Origin: Glossina fuscipes
Taxonomy: Eukaryota > Arthropoda > Insecta > Diptera > Glossinidae
Length of the DNA stretch: 64,000 nt
NCBI RefSeq assembly: GCF_014805625.2
Contig: NW_023998417.1
Span: 14,534,871 to 14,598,870, forward strand
Direction of reading: 5' to 3'
In this document: positions 43,701 to 54,491 of the stretch, one piece after another
How the letters are laid out: the number at the start of each line of letters is the position of its first letter
Numbering within the stretch: the stretch's first letter is position 1
Notes under the pieces: generated by a model
The model's input: the letters and a program-made list of their open reading frames with translations, nothing else
The model's database searches: none
Told to the model about the DNA's origin: nothing
Position numbers and translations under genes: made by a program

Positions 43701-44930
43701 GCAAGAGCAAATCCATACCGAAATATCAGCCCTGCGATTATGTTTTCGATATGTAACCACATTTACTGTTAACATATTCTTCGATAATCTTCTTTTCAAA
43801 AAATATCCATCCAACTAAATTGTATTAAATGAGACAACGGGGACATGAATCTAGTTCGAAGCGAAAAAAAAAAAAACTATTTAGCTAAAACGGAATTGAA
43901 CTATGACATTTTCCAAATAGCATATATATGCTAATACTAGACAAACATCGATTTAAATTTTTCACTTGTTTCATCATAACTTAAAAATTTAATAAACTAA
44001 AGCACATTGCAGTTATGGGAAGTGTGAATGTCTAAGCCAGGGAGTGCAGCGAAAAAACCCCCAAATATATATATATATAGTGTTTAATAACATCTATTTA
44101 CATCGATAAATAAATGTATATTGCTGAAAGGAGAGGAGGTATTAAACATTGCGAAAAGCCGTTAATATAACGTGAATATGAGAAATGCAATCTCTTCACT
44201 TTCTAGCCTTCCTATAGCTGTGTATAAGAAGAGTTGACAAAGACACAAAATAAATTAATTTTTTGACATTATGATTGATAGCAAGTGGATAAACATGACT
44301 GGCTGGTAACGATTAGCTAGCTGGTAACTGCAACAATAATAACCGTAAAAAGTGAACCGATAAAATAAATTTAAATGACGAATAACGTGACGATTTCTCT
44401 AAACTACATGAAGTGAATTTGCCTAAATACAGTCTCGTTACCACACATGAGAACTACACGCAAATGCAACGAAATAAGCAAAAACTACTAATTATAATAA
44501 CAAAAGCTTTTAAAGGTGGTCTTTGGTTATCTCGCTCTTGCCCGCATACTTAAGTTGATGTATGCGATGTGTTACTACAAAGTTCAGGAGGTATTGATAC
44601 AATAATAAACTCTTATTATATGTAAGACAGGCGAGTAAGTTTTATTTTAGTGATGAACGCCATAATTACCGTTAGATAAACCACCATTGCTTTATGATGA
44701 GAGGACAAAGCAAACGATTGGTGGGCTTTTAACGCCTTTTCACCCATTAAGGTCGTCTCGATGAGAGTGAATGAGATCAAGAATTCAAATAAGAGAGATA
44801 GCAAACGTACGTAGGTTACAATAAAAATATCCAAAATATTTGTACTGCTCGCTCTAATGAAAAAATGAAAACTTGTTTTCGGTTGCAACTCTTTGCGCTC
44901 CCTAAACAAAATATATACTGAGATAGTGAG

Positions 44931-44996
44931 ATAGATAGGGAGAGAAATAGAGAGAGAAAGAAAGAGATGAAGAGAGAGAGAGAGAGAGAGAGAGAG
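44931..44996. repeat. GA-rich tract with (GA)n core upstream of ladybird
   Basis: This is an imperfect GA/GATA-rich stretch ending in an uninterrupted (AG)n run of about 26 bases at 44,970-44,996, about 1 kb upstream of the ladybird start codon. Such tracts contain many GAGAG pentamers, the binding site of GAGA factor in flies, but they also arise as ordinary microsatellites. The reverse-strand Leu/Ser-rich reading frame across it is a repeat artefact. Confidence 0.85.
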
Positions 44997-44999
44997 CAT

Positions 45000-45699
45000 A
45001 AAAATAGTATGTTATCATTATTGTTTTTTCCACAATGCTTGTTTGTTGCTGTTTTACGCTACTTCAGATTGTTCATTTATGATTTGATTGAGTTTAACCA
45101 CCAACAAACAAGATACGAAAGCGTAATAAAAAATAACAAACCTTTTTGCCGCAAGCAAAAGCAGCAAAAACTTGAAACGCACACAATGCCACCACCACCA
45201 ACCAACACCACGGTAGTGCACACAATAATAAGTTTTACCACACGGTAAAAAAGTATGGAAAACAAGAAAATCAACTTGTCTAGTTAGCAATCTTCAATCT
45301 AGTTCCGAAACAGTTGTGTGTGAAACGTCGAATGGAAAGGTCTTAAACTATTCCTGTTTGACTGACTGACTACATTAACTGATTGATTAAGTGTACAAAG
45401 CAAACGTGTAGCAAATGAACCTTTTGTATAGCAGCTCATTACCGCAAGAGATTCTTTTTATTTATTTTTTTTATTTTTTATTTTTTGAATAGTAAAACAA
45501 TGTAAATAGAGAGAAAGAGGAATAGAGTGAAAAGTGCATACAGCTCTGCCTATTGCTAACAAGAAAATAAGATCATAATAATTATAAAATACAACATAAA
45601 TATGTGTACAACACTTCTTTCTATATCGGTTTATTAATAATATGCACACTGTGGCAGAAGAAATCAGAGAGAAAGAGAGCGTCGCTAACACGCAGTGTA
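45000..45699. other. Upstream flank of ladybird, no gene recognised
   Basis: AT-rich sequence between the GA tract and the presumed promoter. It has an ACC-rich stretch at about 45,187-45,216 and no credible coding frame. Confidence 0.6.
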
Positions 45700-46007
45700 T
45701 AAATCGTATCATAAGTGACTCAAACTTAACTGAGTAATGATGGTGTTGTGATTGATTTTAGTATGCCGTGGACTCTAAATAAGGATAGACATGTCAATAC
45801 GCGTTATTCTGACTTTAGACATAATAGTGCAGTGATTGAGCAAATAAATTTTAATTGATGTTACTTAACATAAATCCTAATCAGTGATTTCAAAACACAA
45901 CAGCAACAAAAAAGATATTGGAAAACTATTAGTGCGACTTTTTCACTTGTTGTCTTCGCATAAGGCGGCGTGTAAAAATTTTAATTATCAGTTTTTGGGA
46001 TTTTAGT
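45700..46007 (+). promoter_or_regulatory. Presumed promoter / 5' leader region of ladybird
   Basis: This is the sequence just upstream of the chosen ATG. Initiator-like TCAGT pentamers occur at 45,881-45,885 and 45,988-45,992. An RGWYV match (AGATA) lies at 45,913-45,917, about three bases off the strict DPE spacing for the first of these. No convincing TATA box was seen. An in-frame TAG at 45,930-45,932 closes the reading frame upstream. The exact start of transcription cannot be fixed from sequence. Confidence 0.3.
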
Positions 46008-46989
46008 ATGCTTTGTCCACCAACGATGCGTCCAGCAAGCCCAGCCGAATCGGAAATTTCAGTAGGAGGTGCACCTAGCCCCTTACCACAGAATCAGAAT
46101 CGCAGTGCTATTGATTTACTGCATCAACAACAATTACTTATGCATCAACATGCTGTAGCAGCGGCGGCGGCTGCCGGCTTTACACGTGCTGCTGCCGTCG
46201 GTACTGTGCCTGAAGAATATTTCCAACCTCTAAAACGTTTACGTATATCCGCTGATTCTGGTGAGCTTAAAGAAAGATCCCCCAGCCCCATGCGATCCAC
46301 CCATTCTATCAACGCTTTAGCAACAGCAACAAACGCCAGCACAAAGGCTAATATCGAGGGAGTGAAAAGTTTTTCCATAGCAGACATATTAGGCCATGAG
46401 AAACGAGATTCTATACCAAGCTCTCCACCACCCGTAACGCACAGTTCAGGCTTATTGCAGCCACGAACGGAACCATTAGATATAGTTAGCGCAACTGTTC
46501 CACATCCTGCCGCTGCTGCTGCCATGCTTATACCTGGCTCTCCACACGTGGTAAGACCTTGGGATCATTTATTAGGTCCCATGCCAGTGCGACCATTTAT
46601 TCCGTCTGCCTTGTTGCATTACGAACAACGTTTAGCTTTAGATTATCACCGCCAATTGCAAGAACATTTCAACGCTCAAGCTCAACTTCTACGACATATG
46701 AATGGGATGGATATAATACCATCAGAAAGTGGTAGTGAAAGATCTAGCTCTGCGGCCAGTGACTGCTGTTCTCCAGAAATACTTCGCGCTTCTAACGAAA
46801 CCCACGCCAAACATACAGCTCAGACCAGTAGTGAACGATCACACGCGAGTAATTTAAACTCAAATAACACTACGAGTACCCAAACATCAAACAACAGCAA
46901 TCAAGGTGGTAGCGGTAAAACGAAAGCAAACGGTACACCATTGGATGCTCTATTTCAAATGACAACCAAAGATTTCGATGAATCCCAAG
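46008..46989 (+). CDS. lbe: Ladybird homeobox protein, coding exon 1 (residues 1-327 plus first base of codon 328)
   Basis: This exon encodes the N-terminal two thirds of a ladybird/LBX-family transcription factor, a nuclear DNA-binding regulator of heart, muscle and epidermal cell identity in flies. Visible along the protein are a His/Gln stretch at residues 39-48, an Ala run at 50-56, a basic PLKRLRI segment at 74-80, an eh1-type Groucho-binding motif FSIADIL at 122-128, a second Ala run at 168-172, a Ser/Asn/Thr-rich low-complexity linker at 241-303, and the LFQMTTKDFD block at 315-324 just before the splice. The donor CAAG|GTAAGG lies at 46,989/46,990. The chosen ATG is the first in frame after a TAG at 45,930-45,932; Met7 has A at -3 and is an alternative start. 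TTTTAG directly before the ATG resembles a splice acceptor, so an upstream exon is not excluded. The family is certain. The paralogue (early or late) is inferred, mainly because 476 residues fits my recollection of fly Lbe better than Lbl. Confidence 0.9.
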
Positions 46990-49900
46990 GTAAGGTGAAA
47001 ATAAAACAAATATCGCAAGAATCCAGCGAGCTTCACGGATTGTGTTCAGCTTATTTAGAATTAATTAAAAGCAACAAAACACTATTTGGCATTCAAATAA
47101 TGACGACATTTCATATATTAATTGGATATGTCGGAAAACGACTCGTTGGTACATAACTACATCAAGCATGACTCATTTTGTAACAAATTCTTGACACTGC
47201 TCATTTAAAACAACGACAACATCACAACTAATAAATAACTAAAGATAATCATTAAACGTTCCTTTCAACAAGAGTTTTAATTGAATTGTCTCTCACAATG
47301 CAAAAAAGCAACCAAAAGATTAAAACAAATGTAAATGAGCGCCCACTGTTTCGAACAACCGCAATATATATTAATTTTATCTAATTAGTTGACCATAATT
47401 AATACTGACGATTTATGAAAGCAAAAAAAGATATATAATAACAAAAGCCAAACTGTTAATTGAAAACGAATTTTGAACACTCTATGCTTAACATTAATAG
47501 CAATAATTAGATGTGGAAGAAATCAGATCAAAGAAGTAGCTTTAAGAATCGCTAGTAGATAAAAGCGAAAGTTAAAATTAAATTCTAGGCCTCGCCAGGG
47601 GTGATTTCTAACAATTAGCTTAGAATTGGGCAACTGATTTTTCAAACCTGCATCTTTCCTAATACAAAGGAAAAGTGTCTTCTGAAATTACTAAGGTTTT
47701 GCTTTTGCTGAGATTGCAATTTTCCTCACAATTCGGTGAGTGGCTTTGTTCTCACGTAATCCACTACACGACACCAGATCCTAAGATATATTGTAGAAAT
47801 TCTTCGAGATCCAATATTAAAAATTCTCAAGCATCTATGAGAGCTTCGTAGACGACGAAGAGTGAAATTTTTGTCAGGGAAAGTTTTCAAAAATTGACTA
47901 AATGCATCGAAATCGATGTATAACTACAAGCAGTCTTCTAAGCTCCGCAAACATCGTTTGTATTTTCAAAAGTAAAACATATTATGCTTCTTGTTCTTGT
48001 GAACAAGGTCATCTCACATATTTCAATCGCACAATATATAAAAACACTGCTAAATAGCTAATTGTGTCTGATTAGAGTTTTCGTGGCTAAGAAATAAATA
48101 CCGACCCACCATTATAAGTAAAGCAACTGGATTTTACAGGTCGTTTGATAAAGGAGTGTTCGTGCGATATGCAAACATCAGCCAGGGGAAATATTTTGGA
48201 CAATTTTACACGTATTTTTTAGAAGACATTCGCCTAAAACAACAAGCAGTAGAAACGGCTTTATGTAAGACATTATGTCCCATACGATTTTACTAAAAAA
48301 TATAACAAGAATTATTTTGCTTGAAAAAATAAGAAAAAAAAAGTAAAAATACTTGTACAAAATATTCGAACAATTTAAGGTTTTGCTTTTCGAACAACCT
48401 AATACTTTAACCCATATTAAGAAGTATTAAAAATTCGTATCAATTATATTTTAAAACGATCATTGTTACGAATTTCATAGTTTGTTTTAAAATCTGTAAT
48501 TGAAACACATTAGCGTAGGTCCTCGTATCTTATCTCTTGACTTGCCTCTCGAAAGAAAGAAAAAAACTCATTTTCGATGTAAAAAAGGTCTTTAATATTT
48601 TCTTCTACCCATTTAGCAGACATTATGACGCTAAGAATATCGTGCTATCCTGATTCCGTCTGTAAATATTTTCAAGGGAAATATGAAATTGATACTGCAT
48701 TCTACGGCAAATGTTTACAAGTGTGTGAAGTTTTTTTACTCGTACGTAGCTATCTTATCTTGAAAGAAAAACCAAAGCATTATTAATCATCAAAGTAGTC
48801 AATTATCATAGTTTATGACTAAGAGGAAAACAAACAAAGAAAGAATAAAATAAAAATCCATTTGGTAATATACGGAGTATTCTTCAAGATACTCAAATTG
48901 CACCGTTCGAATTTTGTTAATGTCCATAAAGACACTTGACAATTTGTTACTAAAACAAAACTCCTTTTTTAAGCAACGTAAACACCAAAGCAAACTCACA
49001 CACTTAATACAAATAATCCAGATGGTCGACAAGCGTCCATAAATTAGTTAATAACTCTGATTAGAGTTTTGGAAATACGAAGACATTTGGTTTAAGTTAT
49101 TATGGAAAGGTCTAAAATTACTATTATTACCCAAGCATATATAATCTAACCTAATTATTACTTAAAAAGATATGCTCAGTTAAGTCAGTTAATCTATTGC
49201 TTTACAATGGAAGCACTAGTGAAGTAGGAGAGAAGTGCTTTCCAATAATTTGCCAAAACAAATTGCAGCAAATAACTTCGTAGGTATAGATTAAAACGAC
49301 GCAACTATTTCATAACAATGTGAACACTAAGGCATTAGAAATTAAAGAGAAACTTTGCATTATCAACAATAAGGGGGGAAAAGGGGTCTTTCACTAAGCT
49401 TTCCCATTAGTCTGCAATATCCGAACCATAAAAATGCCAAATCCCCGTCTTCTTTACCACAGTCGTATGTTTACGGAGAATACGGCAAAAAATTTACAAA
49501 CCCGTAGCTGACTAACGTTCATAACTAACATGAAAATCTCATCAAGCATTTTTAATTTCACAGGCAGATAGTAAAACCGTAGGGAAGTGATGCCTTTCTT
49601 TGAGTGAATAAAAAAAAAACAATGATCTTCCAAACATTTTACGATAGGCTCTTTCCGTAAATAACTTTGAATGAAATGTCAAGGGTAGTAAATTTTTTTA
49701 ATGAGGTCACCTTATAATTCCGCGCCGCCATATATCCAGTTCTCATGACGCGATTCAAAATACTTACACCGAGGTCCCGTATTATCATCTCCAATACACT
49801 GTGAACGTTTATAGGCTCACAAAAAGCAAATTACAATGGGGAAGTGACGGGTACTTACATGATTCTGAAGGACGGAAATCTGAAATAGAAGAAACAATGA

Positions 49901-51674
49901 AATTTAAAAGGTTTTGTTTGTAAAAGTAATTTCTACAAAATGAAGCAAATTTTCACTTAACTCTAAGCATATAATCCAACACAAAGAGTTTACTAAAATC
50001 TCCCCAAGTGATATATATATTACGTTTAAAAGTAATGCGAATGGGGTCGAATTTTGAAAATCACTAACCGCGCACGCAACAATGTGCAAAGCTAGTCACT
50101 TATCGTCATTCTATTACTACATTTCATAATAATATTAATTTCCCACGATTTTGAAATAGCGGAATAACGTTCAATCCTTTAGATACCGTGTATGTTATCG
50201 ATCGAGCACCTTTTTGCAATCACTATAGATATTTTTTTTTTTTTGATATGACCAATTACTTAGCCGATGATGCCCCCTGTAGGTGTAACACGGTGGCGGT
50301 CCAAGAGAAATGAAAAGGGCAGGGGGAGATCGCAACTAGAGAGTGTGGGCCCAATAGGTAGGTGTTACATCTTTAGCGGACTCCCTATTCCCTATAGCTA
50401 CGACCAAGGGATGTTAGTGTCACTTTACGATAAGGCTAATTAAAGTTTAGCGAAAGATAATCACAAAAACTTAAATATTGTAAAAAACGTGGACCATAGA
50501 TACGAAGACGAAACCAAGATCGCTCTTTCCTACGGGTAATCATTTCTGTGTATTTGGAATTATAAGTGCATTCAATAGAAATCATTATTTGTCATCTATT
50601 TTTGTTCGTAATTAGTGCTAACTTAAATCTAATCACAATCATAAGCAAGGCCGAAAGCCGAAAGCAAGCAGACAAACGGACGAACGGACGCATAGACATG
50701 ATTGAACTGACTTTTAATTCCACGCTGATTAGAACTATGTATGTTCAGCGTCAACGATCTGTGTGGCACGTTTTACAAAGTGAACAGTAGTGGTGTAAAA
50801 ATTAAACTTGAAGATGTTAAATTAGCTAAGACTAAATAAAATAAAAATATGTACAAAGCGTTTTTAATTAAAATCTCATTATGAGATAAGACATTAGAAA
50901 CCTATTAAAAAGAGATAAACTCACAGATTTGTACATATTTAATATTGACTTAAGGTGGCTAGAGAATCTCAAGCTTGCGGCAATCAATGTTTGACTGCTT
51001 AGAAGCAACCTTACGCGGTTTAAGCATACACAAAAACATGAGCGAGCACTCTCCACAATGACATTAAATCATACTTCAATGAGTTATGTAAAAATATATG
51101 TTTTTATGATTCTTGTATGGCAACGGCGTTAATAGTTGGGTGTAATACACAAGTATTAACAAGCTAATTAATCAATACTCAATTAAGATTGAATGTTAAA
51201 TGGAATGAAAGTCAAGTATACTCGAGCGTTTAATACAAAGGCAGTCAGACACCTGAGTTATTCTAAATATTTAATTGTTGCATACATGTATCTTTGTACA
51301 GATCTATGGAGTAAATCAGGTATTCCGTAATTCAAATAGAATTTCAAGTACAAATAATACACCAACACACACACGCCCACTATGCAAGCTGCTTAAGCAA
51401 AAGTAAATTTGCTTTTCTTCTCTATCTGTTAACGAGCAACGCCTCTTCACCGTATGCAATGCAAAGTATTTGTATGCAATTAATTTACTAGCAAACGAAT
51501 TAATCATAACATTTATACATTATTATAATATTATTTATGCAACGCAAACATATAATTTTAGTGTTTGTATGTAATTATCTACAAAAGAGATATAAAGGGA
51601 GAGCAACTTTTTATATTCATGTCGTCACCCACCCAGTTCACTAATTGAAATCGTGCTTGTTTACTTTGTTACAG
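46990..51674 (+). other. Intron of the ladybird gene (4,685 bp, phase 1)
   Basis: The intron is bounded by GTAAGG and TTACAG. Its first 167 bases stay open in the exon 1 frame (stop at 47,154-47,156). No other coding sequence was recognised inside. It is AT-rich except for a GC-richer patch at about 50,264-50,400. GATA-type TTATCT cores occur near 48,530 and 48,754, and a Tinman-type CACTTGA lies at 48,933-48,939. An intron of this size in a patterning gene could hold enhancers, but that is inference. Confidence 0.9.
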
Positions 51675-52123
51675 ATAAGTCGCATTTGGATATATTCTCG
51701 AATCGGCCGCAGCCAAAAAAGAAGCGAAAATCGCGGACTGCATTCACCAATCATCAGATTTTCGAATTGGAAAAACGTTTTCTTTATCAAAAGTATCTAT
51801 CGCCTGCTGATCGTGATGAAATTGCCGCATCTTTGGGTCTTTCTAATGCCCAAGTGATTACGTGGTTTCAAAACAGACGAGCGAAGCAGAAACGTGATAT
51901 TGAAGAATTAAAAAAAGACTTCGAGAGCGTTAAAGTTTTTTCCGGCCATAAATCATTCTTAGAGAATGTTAACGACTTAAGCATTCTAAAGAAGAAGCCC
52001 CTACATCCCGACGCAGCGGTAATGGGAGGTCTGGCGGCGGCAGCCGCCGCAGGTATGATGCCCGTGGTAACTGCTCCTCCACCTCCCCCACCGCCCCTGT
52101 CAAACCTTAGCCCGCAGAAATGA
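51675..52123 (+). CDS. lbe: Ladybird homeobox protein, coding exon 2 with homeodomain (residues 328-476)
   Basis: This exon encodes the DNA-binding part of the protein and its C-terminus. The acceptor TTTGTTACAG|AT lies at 51,674/51,675, with a CTAAT branch-point match at 51,641-51,645. Joining to exon 1 makes GAT (Asp328) and continues [20 protein letters not shown]. The homeodomain is residues 344-403 (51,722-51,901). It has Arg5, Phe8, Leu16, Phe20 and the recognition-helix core [13 protein letters not shown], with Thr47, Gln50 and Asn51; Thr47 is characteristic of the LBX/TLX group of NK-like homeodomains. [14 protein letters not shown] is near-identical to vertebrate LBX. The tail holds conserved [17 protein letters not shown] (420-436), an Ala run at 448-453 and seven prolines at 462-468. 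The stop is TGA at 52,121-52,123. Coding upstream of 51,675 in the same frame is intron read-through, not exon. Family assignment is near certain; lbe versus lbl is not settled. Confidence 0.96.
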
Positions 52124-52690
52124 ATACGTGCCTATAAACGTCTCCCGCATATCAACTGAGATTTAAGTTCAGTTAGTTGAGATCCAGGAAATGAGCAAAA
52201 CTCTGAGAACAGTTTCAAAACTATTCCTAAATATTTCGAAATTACGTGCGTGTTTTTCAAAGACATTGATTCACAAGTGAACAATTTGGCCTACACTCTA
52301 CGCTGGCTTTGCAGCGTCAACGGCAATAAGCATTAAGTTAACGCGCACCGGAGATTTGCTTGCTCAGTCAATATGCACACAAACATACGGTTAAAGCAAA
52401 AAAGTTCGATCAGTAGTCACTACATTCCAATGGTCTCGATCACCGCAAAAAATACCAAAGAACGTTGTTGCCAATGTCTCTATTGCATCAATGATCTGTA
52501 AAAGTTTCAAACTTAGAGACAAAAACACACACAGCGCGTCGTAGCAGATATGTGACAAAAAGTTACAGCAAAGCAGTTAAGGCAAACGCAAACTAACTAA
52601 CATCCTAGAAGAATGGTTCTGATCGCAAAGGAGTGCGCATATCTTACGTGAGGTGACAAAAGGAATGCCAACTCATCATTTTGAATGTAT

Positions 52691-52716
52691 ATAGATAGAT
52701 AGATAGATAGATAGAT
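52691..52716. repeat. (GATA)n microsatellite in the ladybird 3' UTR
   Basis: About six GATA units, on the transcribed strand of the probable 3' UTR. Confidence 0.95.
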
Positions 52717-52973
52717 ATCTGTTAAATTTCTAATTGAAAATATAATTATCAGAAAAGTTGAGAGCATAAAAAGGAAAAAACGATAAATGTATATAATAAT
52801 AATAATAATGAAATTGATGTATAAACGGAAATTATTTTTTCTTTTTGCATTTTACGTTTAGTCAAATTAATTTTTAGAAAAATTTAAGCATTAATTATGA
52901 ATAACTAACTACATTAGCAGCTAAAGGAAGCAATCTAAGAAAATTATTTATCTAACTGTAAATATGAAAAAAA

Positions 52974-52979
52974 AATAAA
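52974..52979 (+). terminator. Candidate polyadenylation signal AATAAA for ladybird
   Basis: This is a canonical AATAAA hexamer about 850 bases after the stop codon, followed by AT-rich sequence and then TTTTGTTGTGTGC. I saw no other canonical hexamer between the stop and this point. AATAAA is frequent by chance in DNA this AT-rich. Confidence 0.45.
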
Positions 52980-53011
52980 AATTGAATTAATTAATTACAT
53001 TAAACACGATG

Positions 53012-53041
53012 TACATATATATATATATATATATATATGTA
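53012..53041. repeat. 30-bp perfect palindrome built on (AT)12
   Basis: TAC, twelve AT units and GTA form a self-complementary block just past the presumed poly(A) site. This can arise simply from an AT microsatellite with matched ends. Confidence 0.9.
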
Positions 53042-53114
53042 TATGTAGATATATAATGAACACTTTTGTTGTGTGCAATGAAAAATTTTCCCAAAATAGC
53101 GATGTGTGTTGTTA

Positions 53115-53431
53115 ACCCTTTTTCATCGGCAGCCATAATGCAAACAATGAACTAGCAGTGTTACCACAGCCTGTTCATAGCCCATTTAAACACGGTGGAA
53201 GAGCTGGTCCCAAACGAAAATGAATACGAGTGGACGGTTTTTGTTCAGAAATGGACAACAGCCAAGCATACTGGAACATTAACGATGTCTTTCAATGCCG
53301 GAATCAAGAATAAAAGCTCAAAAATTGGCTGGCTGTCCAGTCGATCAAGAGAAGGTCGACAAGCATTGCACGGTCGTTCCACTTATGTTACATTAATTGC
53401 AACTCGCTTGCATTCTGTAATTTATAAATGA
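53115..53431 (+). other. Coding-like patch of unknown nature, downstream of ladybird
   Basis: A strong acceptor-like CCCTTTTTCATCGGCAG ends at 53,132. One frame then reads 31 codons to a TGA at 53,221-53,223, with peptide features such as LPQPVHSPFKHGGRAGPKRK. A second frame is open from 53,195 to the TGA at 53,429-53,431 (78 codons, GTG at its start). Base composition is more even than the flanks. I recognise no protein family. It could be an unannotated exon, a decayed coding fragment or chance. Confidence 0.2.
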
Positions 53432-53881
53432 ACTCCATGTCGAACGTGAAATTTGTACATGTGCATCGAACATCCGCGTTAAGCATAGGCATTTGCAAAA
53501 CTGACAAACCTGCTGGGTCCTAAATTATTTCACCGTTTCCTTTTTATTCTTCTAATTTATTTACATAAATCACTGACCAAATGATCGACGTTTACTGGTC
53601 GTTTACATCTTTCTTTCCTCTTCGCGTTTTAAACCAAGCTTAATAAAACATAATGAAAGCCGTAGAAAATAAATCTAGGTTGACGGTGAACATCAAAGCT
53701 ATAAAGTAACGGCAGGAACGAATTGATTAAAATAAATTTGAGATAAATAATTCGATTCAACAAAAGAAAGCAAAAAGTCACTTCATCGACAAAGCCATAC
53801 AATAAAAATCAATCCAGAAGTGCCAGAAAAGGAATAGAAGGAAATTATATCAAAGATTAATGATAAACAATGCTAATGTCG

Positions 53882-53885
<4 letters not shown>

Positions 53886-53914
<29 letters not shown>
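53886..53914. repeat. Poly(A) run
   Basis: Twenty-nine consecutive A residues followed by GAGAAAGAAAAG. No retroposon body was recognised upstream. Confidence 0.95.
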
Positions 53915-53920
<6 letters not shown>

Positions 53921-54471
53921 GAAAAGCAGTGATTAGGTGAGAAAGAGTGTTGATCAAGGCGGTGTTTAAGTTTCAAAAGATTTTTTAAGCCGCTTTTTTA
54001 TTGTTCATAAAAAATAAGTTTATCATTGTGTTAAGTGTAACGAAAAGGCAAAATAATAGTAAGTCGTGCTGCTGATAATAGGAAACCTTTTGAAGCGAAA
54101 CCAAAATGCATGGGGAGCAGTAATTTTGTTATCTTTACTAATTGAAAAAATTTGAGGTCCCGTCTGTAATTAAAGAAGAAAAGGTTTCCAACTATTATTC
54201 CATTACCAATAAGCTGTATATATATACGCACACAAACATCCGGAACACAATGCTAATTATAATATTTTTAACGACTTAACAGCTATTCGTAGTTTGTTCC
54301 AATTTTATTTAATCCAATAGCTCTTCTTCTCCACTTCAGCCTCTATTCTCCTAATCATTGATTTTCTTTTTAATTACATTGAAAACGTCTTCTTTCTACG
54401 TAATGTCATATAAAATGCTGTTGAACAAATTCCAGACCGATCGCTCTACGTAGATGATGTAAGAAAAAGGC

Positions 54472-54491
54472 AGAGAGAGAGAGAGATAGAG
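54472..54491. repeat. Short (GA)n tract
   Basis: GAGAGAGAGAGAGATAGAGA-type sequence, about 20 bases. Confidence 0.9.

Larger units (their letters stand above)
25810..44930. other. Intergenic sequence, no gene recognised
   Basis: This block is AT-rich and rich in microsatellites (listed separately). It contains a GC-rich inverted repeat at 26,381-26,395, a degenerate CTGTCCGT-like stretch at 34,663-34,735 and a possible very degraded Helentron-like stretch at about 35,010-35,260. No coding gene or structural RNA is supported on either strand. Confidence 0.7.
52124..53000 (+). other. Probable 3' UTR of the ladybird gene
   Basis: This segment follows the TGA stop directly and has no further recognisable exon. 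It contains a GATA tetranucleotide repeat (52,691-52,716), an AAT repeat (about 52,794-52,808) and AT-rich sequence. The end is set approximately, about 20 bases beyond the AATAAA at 52,974. A GU-rich stretch at about 53,062-53,078 would fit a downstream processing element. There is no transcript evidence, so the 3' end is inferred. Confidence 0.5.

Noticed and set aside
44616..44999. 127-codon minus-strand frame starting with a Leu/Ser repeat
   Set aside because: The start is the GA tract read in reverse; the rest shows no family.
46145..46525. 126-codon minus-strand frame with Ala repeats
   Set aside because: It is a shadow of ladybird exon 1, caused by GCN repeats.
48933..48939. Tinman-type CACTTGA in the intron as evidence of a cardiac enhancer
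   Set aside because: This 7-mer occurs several times across the window at about the chance rate, so a single site is not informative.
51645..51857. 70-codon + frame overlapping the homeodomain exon
   Set aside because: Alternative-frame shadow of exon 2.
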